Below are positions 17,223 to 26,517 of a stretch of DNA of 64,000 nucleotides, one piece after another; position 1 is the stretch's first letter, and each line of letters begins with the position of its first letter. The notes under the pieces were generated by a model. It did no database searches. It saw only the letters and a list, made by a program, of their open reading frames with translations, and was not told the DNA's origin. Made by a program: the position numbers and the translations under genes. The stretch lies in contig NZ_BMPZ01000001.1 in assembly GCF_014647855.1 (NCBI RefSeq), positions 186,001 through 250,000 on the forward strand. Reading direction: 5' to 3'. The DNA comes from Shewanella gelidii. GTDB taxonomy: Bacteria > Pseudomonadota > Gammaproteobacteria > Enterobacterales > Shewanellaceae.

Positions 17223-17578
17223 GGGGGCGATTTTGGATTCGACAGGATTCACGAAACCCTGGGAGCATGCCGAGGGGCGGTTGGCCTCGTAAAAAGCCGC
17301 ACAGTTATAGTTGCAAACGACGATAACTACGCTCTAGCAGCTTAGGCTAGCTAGCCATCAGCCACACGTTTCGTACATGGGCAGTGGATTTTGATGGTCA
17401 TCTTACATCGTACTAGCGAGGGAACCTTGTTCGGGGGTGAACCGCGAAGCAGTACCGAACTCGCCAATTGCAATCCTGTCTTTCGGAGTGTACTTGGTTA
17501 ACCAATAGAGAGACTAAGCATGTAGCGCCTTGGATGTAGGCTTTCTGGACGCGGGTTCGAGCCCCGCCGCCTCCACCA
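17223..17578 (+). ncRNA. ssrA: Transfer-messenger RNA (tmRNA), one-piece
   Basis: The tmRNA is about 356 bases. The 5' end GGGGGCG pairs with CGCCTCC just before the encoded ACCA, with one G-T pair. The 5' region holds the usual GGATTCGACAGG block, and the T-arm GGGTTCGAGCCCC is near the 3' end. The tag reading frame at 17313-17345 encodes ANDDNYALAA followed by TAG. A terminator follows at 17591. The 3' end also marks the left edge of the genomic island. Confidence 0.97.
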
Positions 17579-17590
17579 AATTAAGTAATT

Positions 17591-17615
17591 AAGACGTCTC
17601 AGGACGTCTTTTTTA
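17591..17615 (+). terminator. Terminator after ssrA
   Basis: The perfect stem AAGACGTC / GACGTCTT with loop TCAG is followed by a T-run. It ends the tmRNA transcript. Confidence 0.9.
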
Positions 17616-17690
17616 TTGCCTGAAAAACGTAAAATCAACAACTTAAAGTATCATAAGGTCTTGTAAGGTTTCATAGAAGCTTAAAATTTT

Positions 17691-17739
17691 AGTATCCCAG
17701 CGAGTATCCCAACGAATTTTCATCTATCTTTGGGATACT
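17691..17739. promoter_or_regulatory. Repeated 9-mers before the integrase (candidate arm-type or autoregulatory sites)
   Basis: AGTATCCCA occurs at 17691-17699 and 17703-17711 as direct repeats, and in inverted form (TGGGATACT) at 17731-17739, all within 85 bases of the integrase start. Short repeats of this sort next to int genes often bind the integrase itself. Pattern-based inference. Confidence 0.45.
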
Positions 17740-17774
17740 ATAGCTTAACGACTTCCTCTGGAGAGCTTGATTTT

Positions 17775-19013
17775 ATGGCTAGAAGATCAACACCGTTGAC
17801 AGACACTCAAATCAAGAACCTAAAACCTGGTTCTAAAGAGAAAACACTTTCTGATGGCAACGGCCTCCAACTAAGAGTGCGAACTAACGGTTCAAAGCAC
17901 TGGAACTTTAAATACTATCACCCAGTAACAAAGAAACGCGTAAATATAGGATTAGGCACCTACCCTGAAGTGTCATTAGTCAAAGCAAGAAAAGCGGTAA
18001 TCGAATACCGCGAACTTGTTGCAAGTGGTATCGACCCCAAAGAAAAACGAGAACAAGAATCATTCAAGTTAAAGCAAGAGTCACTCTATACCTTAAAATT
18101 TGTAGCCGCCGAATGGCTAGAAATTAAAAAGCATGAAGTCACCGAAGATCATGCAGCTAAAACATGGCGCTCATTAGAAAGGCACGTTTTCCCCGAACTT
18201 GGTGCGGTACCATTGATTGACATCAAAGCTCCTAAAGTAATTCAGGTATTCCGCCCTATTGAAGCTCAAGGCAGTTTAGAAACAATAAAACGTTTAAACC
18301 AACGTCTAAATGAAATCATGAACTATGGTGTCAACTGTGGTTATATCGACGCTAACCCTCTTATTGGCATGCGCTCAGCATTTAAAAAGCCAAAAAAAGA
18401 AAATATGGCGACGCTACCACCATCAGAGTTACCAAACCTGATGCTAGCGCTTTCACAAGCCTCTATTAAGCGTGTTACTCGATGTCTTATAGAATGGCAG
18501 CTTCACACTATCTCAAGGCCTTCAGAAGCCGCTACAGCTCGTTGGGAAGAAATAGATATTGAGAATTTAATCTGGACGATACCTGCTGAAAAAATGAAAA
18601 AACGCAGAGAGCATGTCATTCCACTAACGAAACAAATGCTTGGTATTCTAGATACAATTAAACCGATAAGTGGCCACCGCGAATATATATTCGCATCTGA
18701 TAGAAACCCCAAAACTCACTGTAATTCTTAGACTGCAAATATGGCATTAAAACGAATGGGGTTTGGAGGTAAGCTGGTTAGCCATGGACTACGCTCAATG
18801 GCAAGTACAACGCTTAATGAACAAGGTTTTGAATCAGATCTAATTGAAGCAGCCTTATCACACGTTGACTCAAATTTGGTGCGAGCTGCTTACAACCGCT
18901 CTGATTTTTTAGAGCGTAGAAGGCCCATGATGAGCTGGTGGAGCGGGCATATAGCAGAGGCCGCCAAAGGCAGCCTCTCTGTTACAGGAACCAAGCAATT
19001 TATGAAAGTTTAA
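17775..19013 (+). pseudogene. P4-type tyrosine integrase interrupted by an amber codon
   Basis: One reading frame of about 412 codons encodes a P4-like site-specific integrase, broken by TAG at 18729-18731. The first part (MARRSTPLTDTQIKNLKPGSKEKTLSDGNGLQLRV) holds the N-terminal DUF4102-type and core-binding domains and the catalytic TISRPSEAATARW Arg. After the stop the same frame continues TANMALKRMGFGGKLVSHGLRSMAST, with HGLR and the Tyr in AAYNRS. Relatives read Gln before TANMALKRMG, so CAG to TAG is likely. Unless the amber is suppressed, the island can no longer move by its own enzyme. ATG 17775 is the start, with GGAG upstream. Confidence 0.9.
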
Positions 19014-19807
19014 AGTGGATGAACTAAAATTTGTTCAGCTTGCTGACCTAGGTAAAAGCGTGTCGTACTAAAAAAAGAGGGCCAATCACCTGCTCTATTC
19101 TTTCTAAGCACTGATGCGGCTAAAACTCTTCGGGCTTCTTCTACTGTTTCTCCACTCTTCAACCTCTCTGTAATTCGACTATTGAGGTTATCGAGGATTG
19201 CTTTTCGAGCTCGCATGATTCGTGGAGAATTTAAGTTTAGCTCCTTTACGGTTTGACGGGCCATTTTGACGTCTAGACCACGAGCCGTACAAATACTTTC
19301 ATCGACATCAATCAAGCCTGTCGAGCGGTAAAACTTCCAAATATTGATATCTGGTAAATTTAGAGGGTTAAAGACAATTGTATCTAGAATTTTATCACCT
19401 TTTAGTACATCACAAGAGTAGTTTTCAGGCCTAGTATCAAATCGATTTTCGGGATCAACAACCTTCCTTTGATTCCCTCCACAGCAAACAACTAGTAAGT
19501 TAGCCCAATTTAACCCCCAGTTAACCTCTCCCAGCTTACGTCTCGACTTGGGATGAAAATGCTCAATACGACAGTCGTCCAGAATTCCGTTTGTCCCAGA
19601 TAATAAATCCTGTTCACAATATGCACATAAATTGCCTTGATCCGTCCGCAATTGTTGTTGAGTTTCATGATATCTAGTAGCACAGCAACGGAAAGTCTCA
19701 CCAATTAATCCACTGTTTTTGCAACCTTTATCCCACAAAGCATCAGGATTTACCACTCTGAATACTCCTAGCCGGTTTGGCTCTGATCCTTTATTGATTT
19801 TTTTCAT
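19010..19807 (-). CDS. PtuB-like HNH endonuclease (Septu effector)
   Basis: A 265-residue HNH nuclease. CAYCEQDLL gives a zinc-binding Cys pair, IEHFHPKS the catalytic His region, and LNWANLLVVCCGGNQ the Asn-containing strand, an order seen in PtuB / TIGR02646-type proteins. In Septu and Ec78-type retron systems, PtuB works with the ATPase PtuA to cut nucleic acid during phage infection. Here the partner gene lies directly upstream, overlapping by 17 bases. I use ATG 19807; a GTG at 19825 is possible. It is the last gene of the defence operon and converges on the integrase remnant. Confidence 0.8.
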   Translation of the reverse strand: MKKINKGSEPNRLGVFRVVNPDALWDKGCKNSGLIGETFRCCATRYHETQQQLRTDQGNLCAYCEQDLLSGTNGILDDCRIEHFHPKSRRKLGEVNWGLNWANLLVVCCGGNQRKVVDPENRFDTRPENYSCDVLKGDKILDTIVFNPLNLPDINIWKFYRSTGLIDVDESICTARGLDVKMARQTVKELNLNSPRIMRARKAILDNLNSRITERLKSGETVEEARRVLAASVLRKNRAGDWPSFFSTTRFYLGQQAEQILVHPL

Positions 19808-22328
19808 TGTCTCGCTCAAACTCACGAATACGAATATCTGTTTCTAGCCTTTGAAGCTCTGCTTCTGTTTGCCCGCCCCATTTATATAATATTTCTCTTA
19901 GCCCTAACGCTTCATCTGAATCCCATTGGTCAGATTCCACCAGTTCAGTATAACGATTTAACTTTCGTACAATTTCAATATGCTGAGGACGAGTTGAACC
20001 ACCTAACACGTCTTCCAACATCCGTGAACTCTCTGCCCCATAGGTGCTAGTTCCAGTTAATTGCTTCGCTTCTTTCGCATCGGCAGACACAATACGAATA
20101 GATTCGACATTAACGGTTGTCAGTACTTGAGGGCTATGTGTAGTGACAATGAACTGAATGCTCTTAAACAAGTCCCTTAAATCTCCTAGAATCTTTTGCT
20201 GCCATCTTGGATGCAAGTGGAGCTCAATTTCGTCGATAATAACTACTCCAGATACATCGAGCGGATATTTTGAAGTAGGGTTTAAGAGATAAGCTCTTCT
20301 TACTAGGTCGATAGTAAGTGCAACCATATTTCGATAGCCTTCGCTTAGTTGTTCTAAACCTAAAGATATGACCTCATCATTCTCATTTCTCCAAGACACA
20401 ACAACATCGTTTATCGTTTTATCAAAAGCAACATCCTCTGCTCTTTCCACTATTTGCTTTACAGCCGTTTTCACAAGAGCTTTTGCGGGGTGGGAAAAGG
20501 AGTGGGTTTTCTTTTCATCTCTTAGTTTTAGCTCGTCGACCTCAATTTTTGAGAACCAATTTTTGAGCGAACCGTAGTTGATTTTTGCATCGAGAGCTGA
20601 ATCGTACCCTTCACTTCGTTGAGCCTCTTCAAAAGGGCTAATTGAAACCTTTCCGCTTGAAGAAGACAGTGCCCTATTTGTTCCGTAATAAGCGATAAGC
20701 GGATATTCATCCATGTTATCAACAATTTGACTAGCAAAATCAGATAGTGCCTGAGTACCAATTTTAGCTAGAGTATTTCTATCTGAGCCCTTCGTTACTA
20801 AATCCCAGCTTAAACTAGAAGCCGTATCCATTGATATACGAGCAAAGTCAGCAACACCATTAGAACCAACATGAATGTCTGATTTACGAATCAACTTACC
20901 TTTGGCTTCAGGCATTGCGGTTAGAAACGGTCCTAAACCACATGAGATAGCTTCAAGAATTGAAGTTTTACCTGCTCCATTCTCTCCGACTAAGACAGTC
21001 AAAGATTCATGTATAGGGACGGTGAAATCGGTGTAACCTCTGAAATTTGTAAGTTTCACCTGGCTTACTTTTATCGTTTTTTCAACGTAAAGGCTCGGGT
21101 TTAGGTTGAATTTATTTTGAGCAATTTCATCTAGAGTTGCTGTTTTACTAAAGCGCCCATCAGAAATGCAAGACTCAACTATACGCTCAATGTTCTCTGG
21201 GGCGAGTATATTTCTCCCTCGACGAGGTTGGTAAAAAAGCGATGCATCAACAAAGCGAACCTTGTTTTGGCTTTGCTGTGGATTCATATCAAAGACTAAT
21301 AAGACCGTTGCTATTCCAGTGGAGTAATGGATACCTTTAGGTAATAAGATAACTGTATCAATAATATTTTGTTCGGAGAGAACTTTCCTAACAGAAGCTT
21401 CGGAACCAGTTCTAGTCAATGCGCTCAAAGACATTCCGATAATTAGTTTGGTTTTATTATTTAAAGGTGGCAGCATAGAAAGCGTTGTTACCCAGTCGGA
21501 TCTTGACGCTGGAAGTTTCTCTCCTAACCATAGCCAAGGTCTAGAACTATCGTGGAACAATCGCTCCCTTAATGATATGGGAAGTTTCAGACCAAAAGGC
21601 GGAAAGGAAACGACTAAGTCATAAAGCTCACTATTTAGTTTAGGGTTGCTGATCGAGTCTTCTAAGAAATCATCCCCACCAATCTGTCTCAAGATTCTAG
21701 TGACGACCAATTGAAAATAAATGTCAGGATTCATTTCCTGCGTATCAACTCTGACTTGCCCCTTCATCGCTTCATGAAATGAAAATGCGGTACTACCTCC
21801 ACCAGCAAATGGGTCACAAACTGACCTAGGAGAATAATTCAAACCTAAAGTCGTTACTAGCCTGTTAACATCTCTAGGTGTATAAAACTCACTTCCTGAT
21901 TTAGACTCATTCTCTGCGAAAAGGCTATTCAATTCAGAGAGGGTAAACCTAGCTACATCTTTGTGTCTATTTACTAATTTCCCTCGTATAGCCAACCTTA
22001 CAGATTCTTCATCAATTCGATTGTTCTTGAGAAGAATCTCTTGGATAGACTCGCTCGCTATATGACCTAGATTTGTAGGGAGCAAGCCTAAATCTATACA
22101 ATGTGATGTAAGACTATGTATATGAGAGCGAATTTCATCAAACGTATAAAATCCTGGTGCTTCAAAATGTTTTCCACTAATGTCTTGCAGATATCGAATA
22201 AACAAAATGGCGTAAGCTAGTGAACGATAATCTGAAATTGGAGCCGCACCACGAATATACTCAAGCAACTTCCAAATCTCTTTTGCCTGCGCTCTAGCCG
22301 CGCGATGCACTTCTTCATGCTTTTCCAT
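19791..22328 (-). CDS. Fusion of a type I methylase-like domain and a PtuA-like ATPase
   Basis: An 845-residue two-part protein. Residues 1 to about 415 resemble type I HsdM: helical N-terminus, GSEFYTPRDVNRLV, SAM motif DPFAGGGS (172-179), and the end FNLNPSLYVE. The catalytic (N/D)PP(F/Y) motif reads SFPPF (241-245), with Phe where Asn should be. Residues about 420-845 form an OLD/RecF-like ABC ATPase: KLTNFRGY, Walker A GENGAGKTS (449-457), LSEGYRNM signature, Walker B VVIIDEIELHLHP and the THSPQVL histidine loop. The next gene is PtuB-like, so the ATPase is PtuA by context. Its ATG is fused to the hsdR stop (TGATG). It probably recognises DNA rather than methylating it. Confidence 0.82.
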   Translation of the reverse strand: MEKHEEVHRAARAQAKEIWKLLEYIRGAAPISDYRSLAYAILFIRYLQDISGKHFEAPGFYTFDEIRSHIHSLTSHCIDLGLLPTNLGHIASESIQEILLKNNRIDEESVRLAIRGKLVNRHKDVARFTLSELNSLFAENESKSGSEFYTPRDVNRLVTTLGLNYSPRSVCDPFAGGGSTAFSFHEAMKGQVRVDTQEMNPDIYFQLVVTRILRQIGGDDFLEDSISNPKLNSELYDLVVSFPPFGLKLPISLRERLFHDSSRPWLWLGEKLPASRSDWVTTLSMLPPLNNKTKLIIGMSLSALTRTGSEASVRKVLSEQNIIDTVILLPKGIHYSTGIATVLLVFDMNPQQSQNKVRFVDASLFYQPRRGRNILAPENIERIVESCISDGRFSKTATLDEIAQNKFNLNPSLYVEKTIKVSQVKLTNFRGYTDFTVPIHESLTVLVGENGAGKTSILEAISCGLGPFLTAMPEAKGKLIRKSDIHVGSNGVADFARISMDTASSLSWDLVTKGSDRNTLAKIGTQALSDFASQIVDNMDEYPLIAYYGTNRALSSSSGKVSISPFEEAQRSEGYDSALDAKINYGSLKNWFSKIEVDELKLRDEKKTHSFSHPAKALVKTAVKQIVERAEDVAFDKTINDVVVSWRNENDEVISLGLEQLSEGYRNMVALTIDLVRRAYLLNPTSKYPLDVSGVVIIDEIELHLHPRWQQKILGDLRDLFKSIQFIVTTHSPQVLTTVNVESIRIVSADAKEAKQLTGTSTYGAESSRMLEDVLGGSTRPQHIEIVRKLNRYTELVESDQWDSDEALGLREILYKWGGQTEAELQRLETDIRIREFERDNEKNQ

Positions 22329-25294
22329 CAATAATATTCCTTGATGTAACCATATGCCCTATCAAATAGCACTTGGTCTTTATGTAATTTGTATTTAAGT
22401 AAGGCTTTGCGTAGTGATTTTTGTACTTCTCGTTCACCACCTACTGTGTTTTGCCAGCCAGGGAAGTTGACTACCCTTACGATTGCATCAATGTCGGTAA
22501 CTATGCGCTCGACAACAGCAGGTGTTTCATCAGTCTTAAGCTCTAAGAACAGTTCTGTAAGTGCAGCTTTTGGTGACTTTTCTTGAAGCTCTTGTTCTAG
22601 CTCTTTTTCAGCTTTAACCGTATCTTTGGCTATGGCACATAACTCTTTTACGAATTCAATTGAGGTAATTAAGCCTTTTTCAGCCTTGTCACGCAGCTCT
22701 TCTAAACGCTCACTTAGCTTTTTAAAATTGGCATTGCCGCCATGTTTGACGAAGCGTTTAATTAGATCTTTTTCGAGCTGTTTTACTCTTCTCGGGTCTG
22801 GGTTGTTGAAGATGTTTTCTATGACATCAGCATCTAACACAAACTCTTCTAGCGTATGCACTTCACCTACATGAATATTCTCGTGGATCAATTGTGTGGT
22901 TTGCGCACCAAGTGCCAACCACAGCATTTTACCAACATTATCCGAAGCAGGTTTTACCGACTCAAACACCTGAGCTAGCCATTTATAGTCTTGGTTATAA
23001 ACATCCAAGATATTATCAGGAGATAAAGACTCCCATAACTTAGCAAGGTACTTAAAGTCTTTGGCAAAGGCATCTTTCTTTTCATCGGTATTAATAGCGT
23101 TCTGTGCTGCTTCTAAGCCCTCAAACCCATCAAGAGTTCTATCTACCCCTTCAAAGTGTCTTAACGCATCAGCCATTGCTTGTGGCAACCTAGAACGTAA
23201 ATCACCAAGGTTAGTAATAACCTGCTTAACACTTTGCTCATCAAACTCTAGTGCTTTGGCAGCATCATCAAATACACCAAAGTAATCAACAATACAGCCA
23301 AATGTTTTTTGAGGATATAACCGGTTTGTACGGCAAATTGCCTGAAGTAACGTATGGTCCTTTAATGACTTGTCTAAGTACATGGTTTGACAAATTGGGG
23401 CATCAAAGCCGGTTAACAGCTTGGCTGTTACAATGATGAACTTAAGCTCTGATGTTGCATCGTTGTACTCATCAACAATCTTTTCTTGCTGACTTTTATC
23501 TACCGCCCACTTTTGCTTAAACTCAAAATCATCATTGGCAGTAGTAGAAATAACAACCTTACTGGCCTCTTCAGGAAAGTACTTATCTAGCTCTTCTTTG
23601 TATTGCACACAAGCATGACGATCTGGTGTAACTATCATGCCCTTAAAGCCATGAGGCGCTACTTTAGCTTTAAAGTGTTCAGCAATGTCTTTTACGATTT
23701 TTTCAACACGCTCAGGCGACTTCAAAAACGCTGACATTTTTGCCGATTTCTTGTTTAGCTCATCGGCTTCTTCGTCAGTTAGTGCAGCACTTTCTTTAAA
23801 CTCTTCAAAAGCTTTATCAAGTGCGTCTTTATCAACATGTACATCAACTAATCGTGGTTCAAAGTGCAGAGGCAATGTTGCTTCATCTCGAATTGAATCA
23901 TGGAAGGTATAACGTGACATATAGCCACCTTTATCTTCCTCAGAGCCAAACGCCCAAAAGGTATTTTTATCTGCCTTGTTAACTGGCGTACCAGTTAAAC
24001 CGAATAGGAATGCGTTAGGTAATGCTGCACGCATTTGTCGGCCTAAATCACCCTCTTGCGTGCGGTGAGCCTCATCCACCAATAGAATGATGTTTTCTCT
24101 ATCATTCATATTTGGCTTTGCATCACGGAAACGGTGAATAGTTGAAATAATGATCTTGCGAGTGTCTCGTTCAATCATTTGTTGTAGTTCTTTAATCGTC
24201 TCAGTGGTAGCAACATTAGCTACATCAGCGGCATTAAAGGTTCCACTTATCTGTGTATCGAGGTCAATTCTATCGACCAATACGATGGCTGTAGGGCTTT
24301 TTAAGTCTGGTGCTCGTCTTAGCTTTTGCGCAGCAAACACCATGAGTAATGATTTACCCGAGCCTTGGAAGTGCCATATCAGGCCTTTTTTAATTTTGCC
24401 TTCAATAACACGCTGGACAATTTTATTCGCCCCTTCATATTGCTGAAAGCGAGGAATAACCTTAATACGCTGCTTTTTCTTGTTAGTGGTAAACAAAGAA
24501 AAGTTGCGCATAATATCAAGTAAACGAGCTGGGCTAAGCAAGTCTGTTAGCTCTTTGCCAATTTCGGCTAAACCTAGCACTTTAGATATTTGACTGTCAT
24601 TCTCTTCTACACGCCATGGGGCCCAAAACTCTAGCGGACAGCGAATAGCACCATAAAACAGTTCTTTACCCTCTGTGGCAAAAGATAAAACGTTAGGTAC
24701 AAACAATTGCGGCACAGCATTTTCATATATTTGATGAATTTCATGCGCACCGTCTAACCAACTTACTGAGGGTCTAATTGGCGTTTTCGCTTCACCAACT
24801 ACCACAGGAATACCGTTAATCATCAATACTACATCTGGTATTTTGGTTTCTCTTTGGTGAATACGGAACTGGTTAGTTACTACATAATCGTTCCGAGTTA
24901 AGTCTTCAAAATCGATTAGCTTAACCGGTACATGGCGATTATTTTCACCAAATGGCATGGTCTTTTCACCTGTCATCCAAGCGAAAAACTCTTCGTTAGC
25001 TTTAACTAAACCTACTTGATTTACCGAAATTAAAATAGCACGGAGCTTATGTATTACTTCATCCGCCAAGTTTGGATTAGCTTCAATCTCAGGATTAAGA
25101 CGAATTAACGCCTTAACCAATTGAGACTCAACTAATACCTCATTGACACCACGACCTAGTTGCTCTGGCGATTGGAATTGCCATTTAACCCCAAAAGTTG
25201 GTTGTGGCTCTGAAACTTGATTGGCATTTAAATTAACACCACTCATTTGATGGATGATGTAGTGTTCCACACTATTTAATTCGGTAAATCCCAT
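22328..25294 (-). CDS. hsdR: Type I restriction enzyme subunit R
   Basis: A 988-residue HsdR, the translocase and nuclease of a type I restriction system. The N-terminal PD-(D/E)xK nuclease shows PDVVLMINGIPVVVGEAK. The SF2 motor has QGSGKS (Walker A), LLVDEAHR (DEAH-type box), FGLTGTP and TGFDAP with the QAICRTNR motif VI. The C-terminal part is a helical domain that binds the methylase core. It overlaps the following fusion gene by one base and lies 2 bases after hsdS. No interruption is visible. Confidence 0.94.
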   Translation of the reverse strand: MGFTELNSVEHYIIHQMSGVNLNANQVSEPQPTFGVKWQFQSPEQLGRGVNEVLVESQLVKALIRLNPEIEANPNLADEVIHKLRAILISVNQVGLVKANEEFFAWMTGEKTMPFGENNRHVPVKLIDFEDLTRNDYVVTNQFRIHQRETKIPDVVLMINGIPVVVGEAKTPIRPSVSWLDGAHEIHQIYENAVPQLFVPNVLSFATEGKELFYGAIRCPLEFWAPWRVEENDSQISKVLGLAEIGKELTDLLSPARLLDIMRNFSLFTTNKKKQRIKVIPRFQQYEGANKIVQRVIEGKIKKGLIWHFQGSGKSLLMVFAAQKLRRAPDLKSPTAIVLVDRIDLDTQISGTFNAADVANVATTETIKELQQMIERDTRKIIISTIHRFRDAKPNMNDRENIILLVDEAHRTQEGDLGRQMRAALPNAFLFGLTGTPVNKADKNTFWAFGSEEDKGGYMSRYTFHDSIRDEATLPLHFEPRLVDVHVDKDALDKAFEEFKESAALTDEEADELNKKSAKMSAFLKSPERVEKIVKDIAEHFKAKVAPHGFKGMIVTPDRHACVQYKEELDKYFPEEASKVVISTTANDDFEFKQKWAVDKSQQEKIVDEYNDATSELKFIIVTAKLLTGFDAPICQTMYLDKSLKDHTLLQAICRTNRLYPQKTFGCIVDYFGVFDDAAKALEFDEQSVKQVITNLGDLRSRLPQAMADALRHFEGVDRTLDGFEGLEAAQNAINTDEKKDAFAKDFKYLAKLWESLSPDNILDVYNQDYKWLAQVFESVKPASDNVGKMLWLALGAQTTQLIHENIHVGEVHTLEEFVLDADVIENIFNNPDPRRVKQLEKDLIKRFVKHGGNANFKKLSERLEELRDKAEKGLITSIEFVKELCAIAKDTVKAEKELEQELQEKSPKAALTELFLELKTDETPAVVERIVTDIDAIVRVVNFPGWQNTVGGEREVQKSLRKALLKYKLHKDQVLFDRAYGYIKEYY

Positions 25295-25296
25295 AC

Positions 25297-26517
25297 CTAA
25301 AACACCTTGCTGAGTAATAAAGTTAATAACTCTTTAGTCTTGTGAACCTGTTTATCTAAAAGCCTTATATTACTGGCTATTTCTTCTAATGAATTTGCTA
25401 TTTTGATCTGCTCATCTTTACTTCTGTGTGGAACAACTATTTTGTGTATATCTGAGCTATATACATGCATAACTGTTGCTCCTGTTCCAAATTTATTCAA
25501 TTGATGCCTCACTAGCTGTGAATTCATCAAATAACCTAAATATGTGCCATCCATATCTTTCGGACGGAATATCAAAATATCCCCCCCAGCATATGCTTCG
25601 ATATTTTCTATAAAAGCCGCAGATTTACCAATCTCTGTAATTGTTTCTCCAGAACCAGCAAATAAAATATCGTTAACTTTAAGCCTTACAGCTTTTTCCG
25701 AAGACTTTAAAGAAATAAAAGAATGAAACTTTCTAATTATTCTGTGGTGTTTTGTATAAAGCTCACCATATCTGACACAAGGAATTCCACTGTCTATAAC
25801 CTCTGACTTGGCGATACCTTTACCTTTTATGACTTCACCAAGCTCTTGTAACTTTATAACTTCCCTCTTACCTGACAAGCTATCAATTACTTGATTTATA
25901 GTTTTGCCATTTAAAATTTCACCATGTATTTTATGTTCAATTTGAGTTTCTAAATTAATGGAAAGTTTTCGTTTAAGGCTCAATTCATCTTGTATAGATT
26001 CATCTAAACTTTTTAAAAGTAAAAGCAGCTTTTGTTGGCCTAATTTACCAGGAATAGAAAATTCAAAATTTGCTAGGTCTTTAAATTTAACTCTTGGTGA
26101 TAAGCCACCTGCCGAATGTGTGATGGCATAGTCAAAGAAACTATCGTTATTTACAATAAATGGTAACAGTTGAGGAATAAGTAACTCCTCTCTAGCACGC
26201 ATTACGGTTATATCACCAGAACAAATCCCTTCAAATGAAGCTTTAGCTGCTTTTTTTAAGTAAGCTCTACGTCGGCCAAACAACACATCATTTTTGCTAA
26301 ATTTCTTTGTAAAGGTGGTACTTTCTTCAATACTTGCTGAGCGGCGTAAGTGAATATCTTCACCGTCAATATGTTCTAAACCAACAACATGTTCTATGCC
26401 TTCAGCTACAGGATCTTTAACTGACTCTTTTGGCTCAAATACTACATCACCAAACTTAACCGCCTTCCACTCTGACTTATCAATAGTGAAGTTTTTAATA
26501 GATTCCATGTCTAACAT
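25297..26517 (-). CDS. hsdS: Type I restriction specificity subunit S
   Basis: A 406-residue HsdS with two target-recognition halves. The first runs to about 180 (WKAVKFGDVVFEPKESVKD ... FEFSIPGKLGQQKLLLLLKSLDESI), the second from about 215 (KLQELGEVIKGKGIAKSEVIDSGIPCVRYGELY ... IVVPHRSKDEQIKIANSLEEIASNIRLLDKQV). Each half ends in the coiled coil that spaces the two half-sites. Its ATG overlaps the hsdM stop as TAATG. The target sequence cannot be predicted. Confidence 0.92.
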   Translation of the reverse strand: MLDMESIKNFTIDKSEWKAVKFGDVVFEPKESVKDPVAEGIEHVVGLEHIDGEDIHLRRSASIEESTTFTKKFSKNDVLFGRRRAYLKKAAKASFEGICSGDITVMRAREELLIPQLLPFIVNNDSFFDYAITHSAGGLSPRVKFKDLANFEFSIPGKLGQQKLLLLLKSLDESIQDELSLKRKLSINLETQIEHKIHGEILNGKTINQVIDSLSGKREVIKLQELGEVIKGKGIAKSEVIDSGIPCVRYGELYTKHHRIIRKFHSFISLKSSEKAVRLKVNDILFAGSGETITEIGKSAAFIENIEAYAGGDILIFRPKDMDGTYLGYLMNSQLVRHQLNKFGTGATVMHVYSSDIHKIVVPHRSKDEQIKIANSLEEIASNIRLLDKQVHKTKELLTLLLSKVF

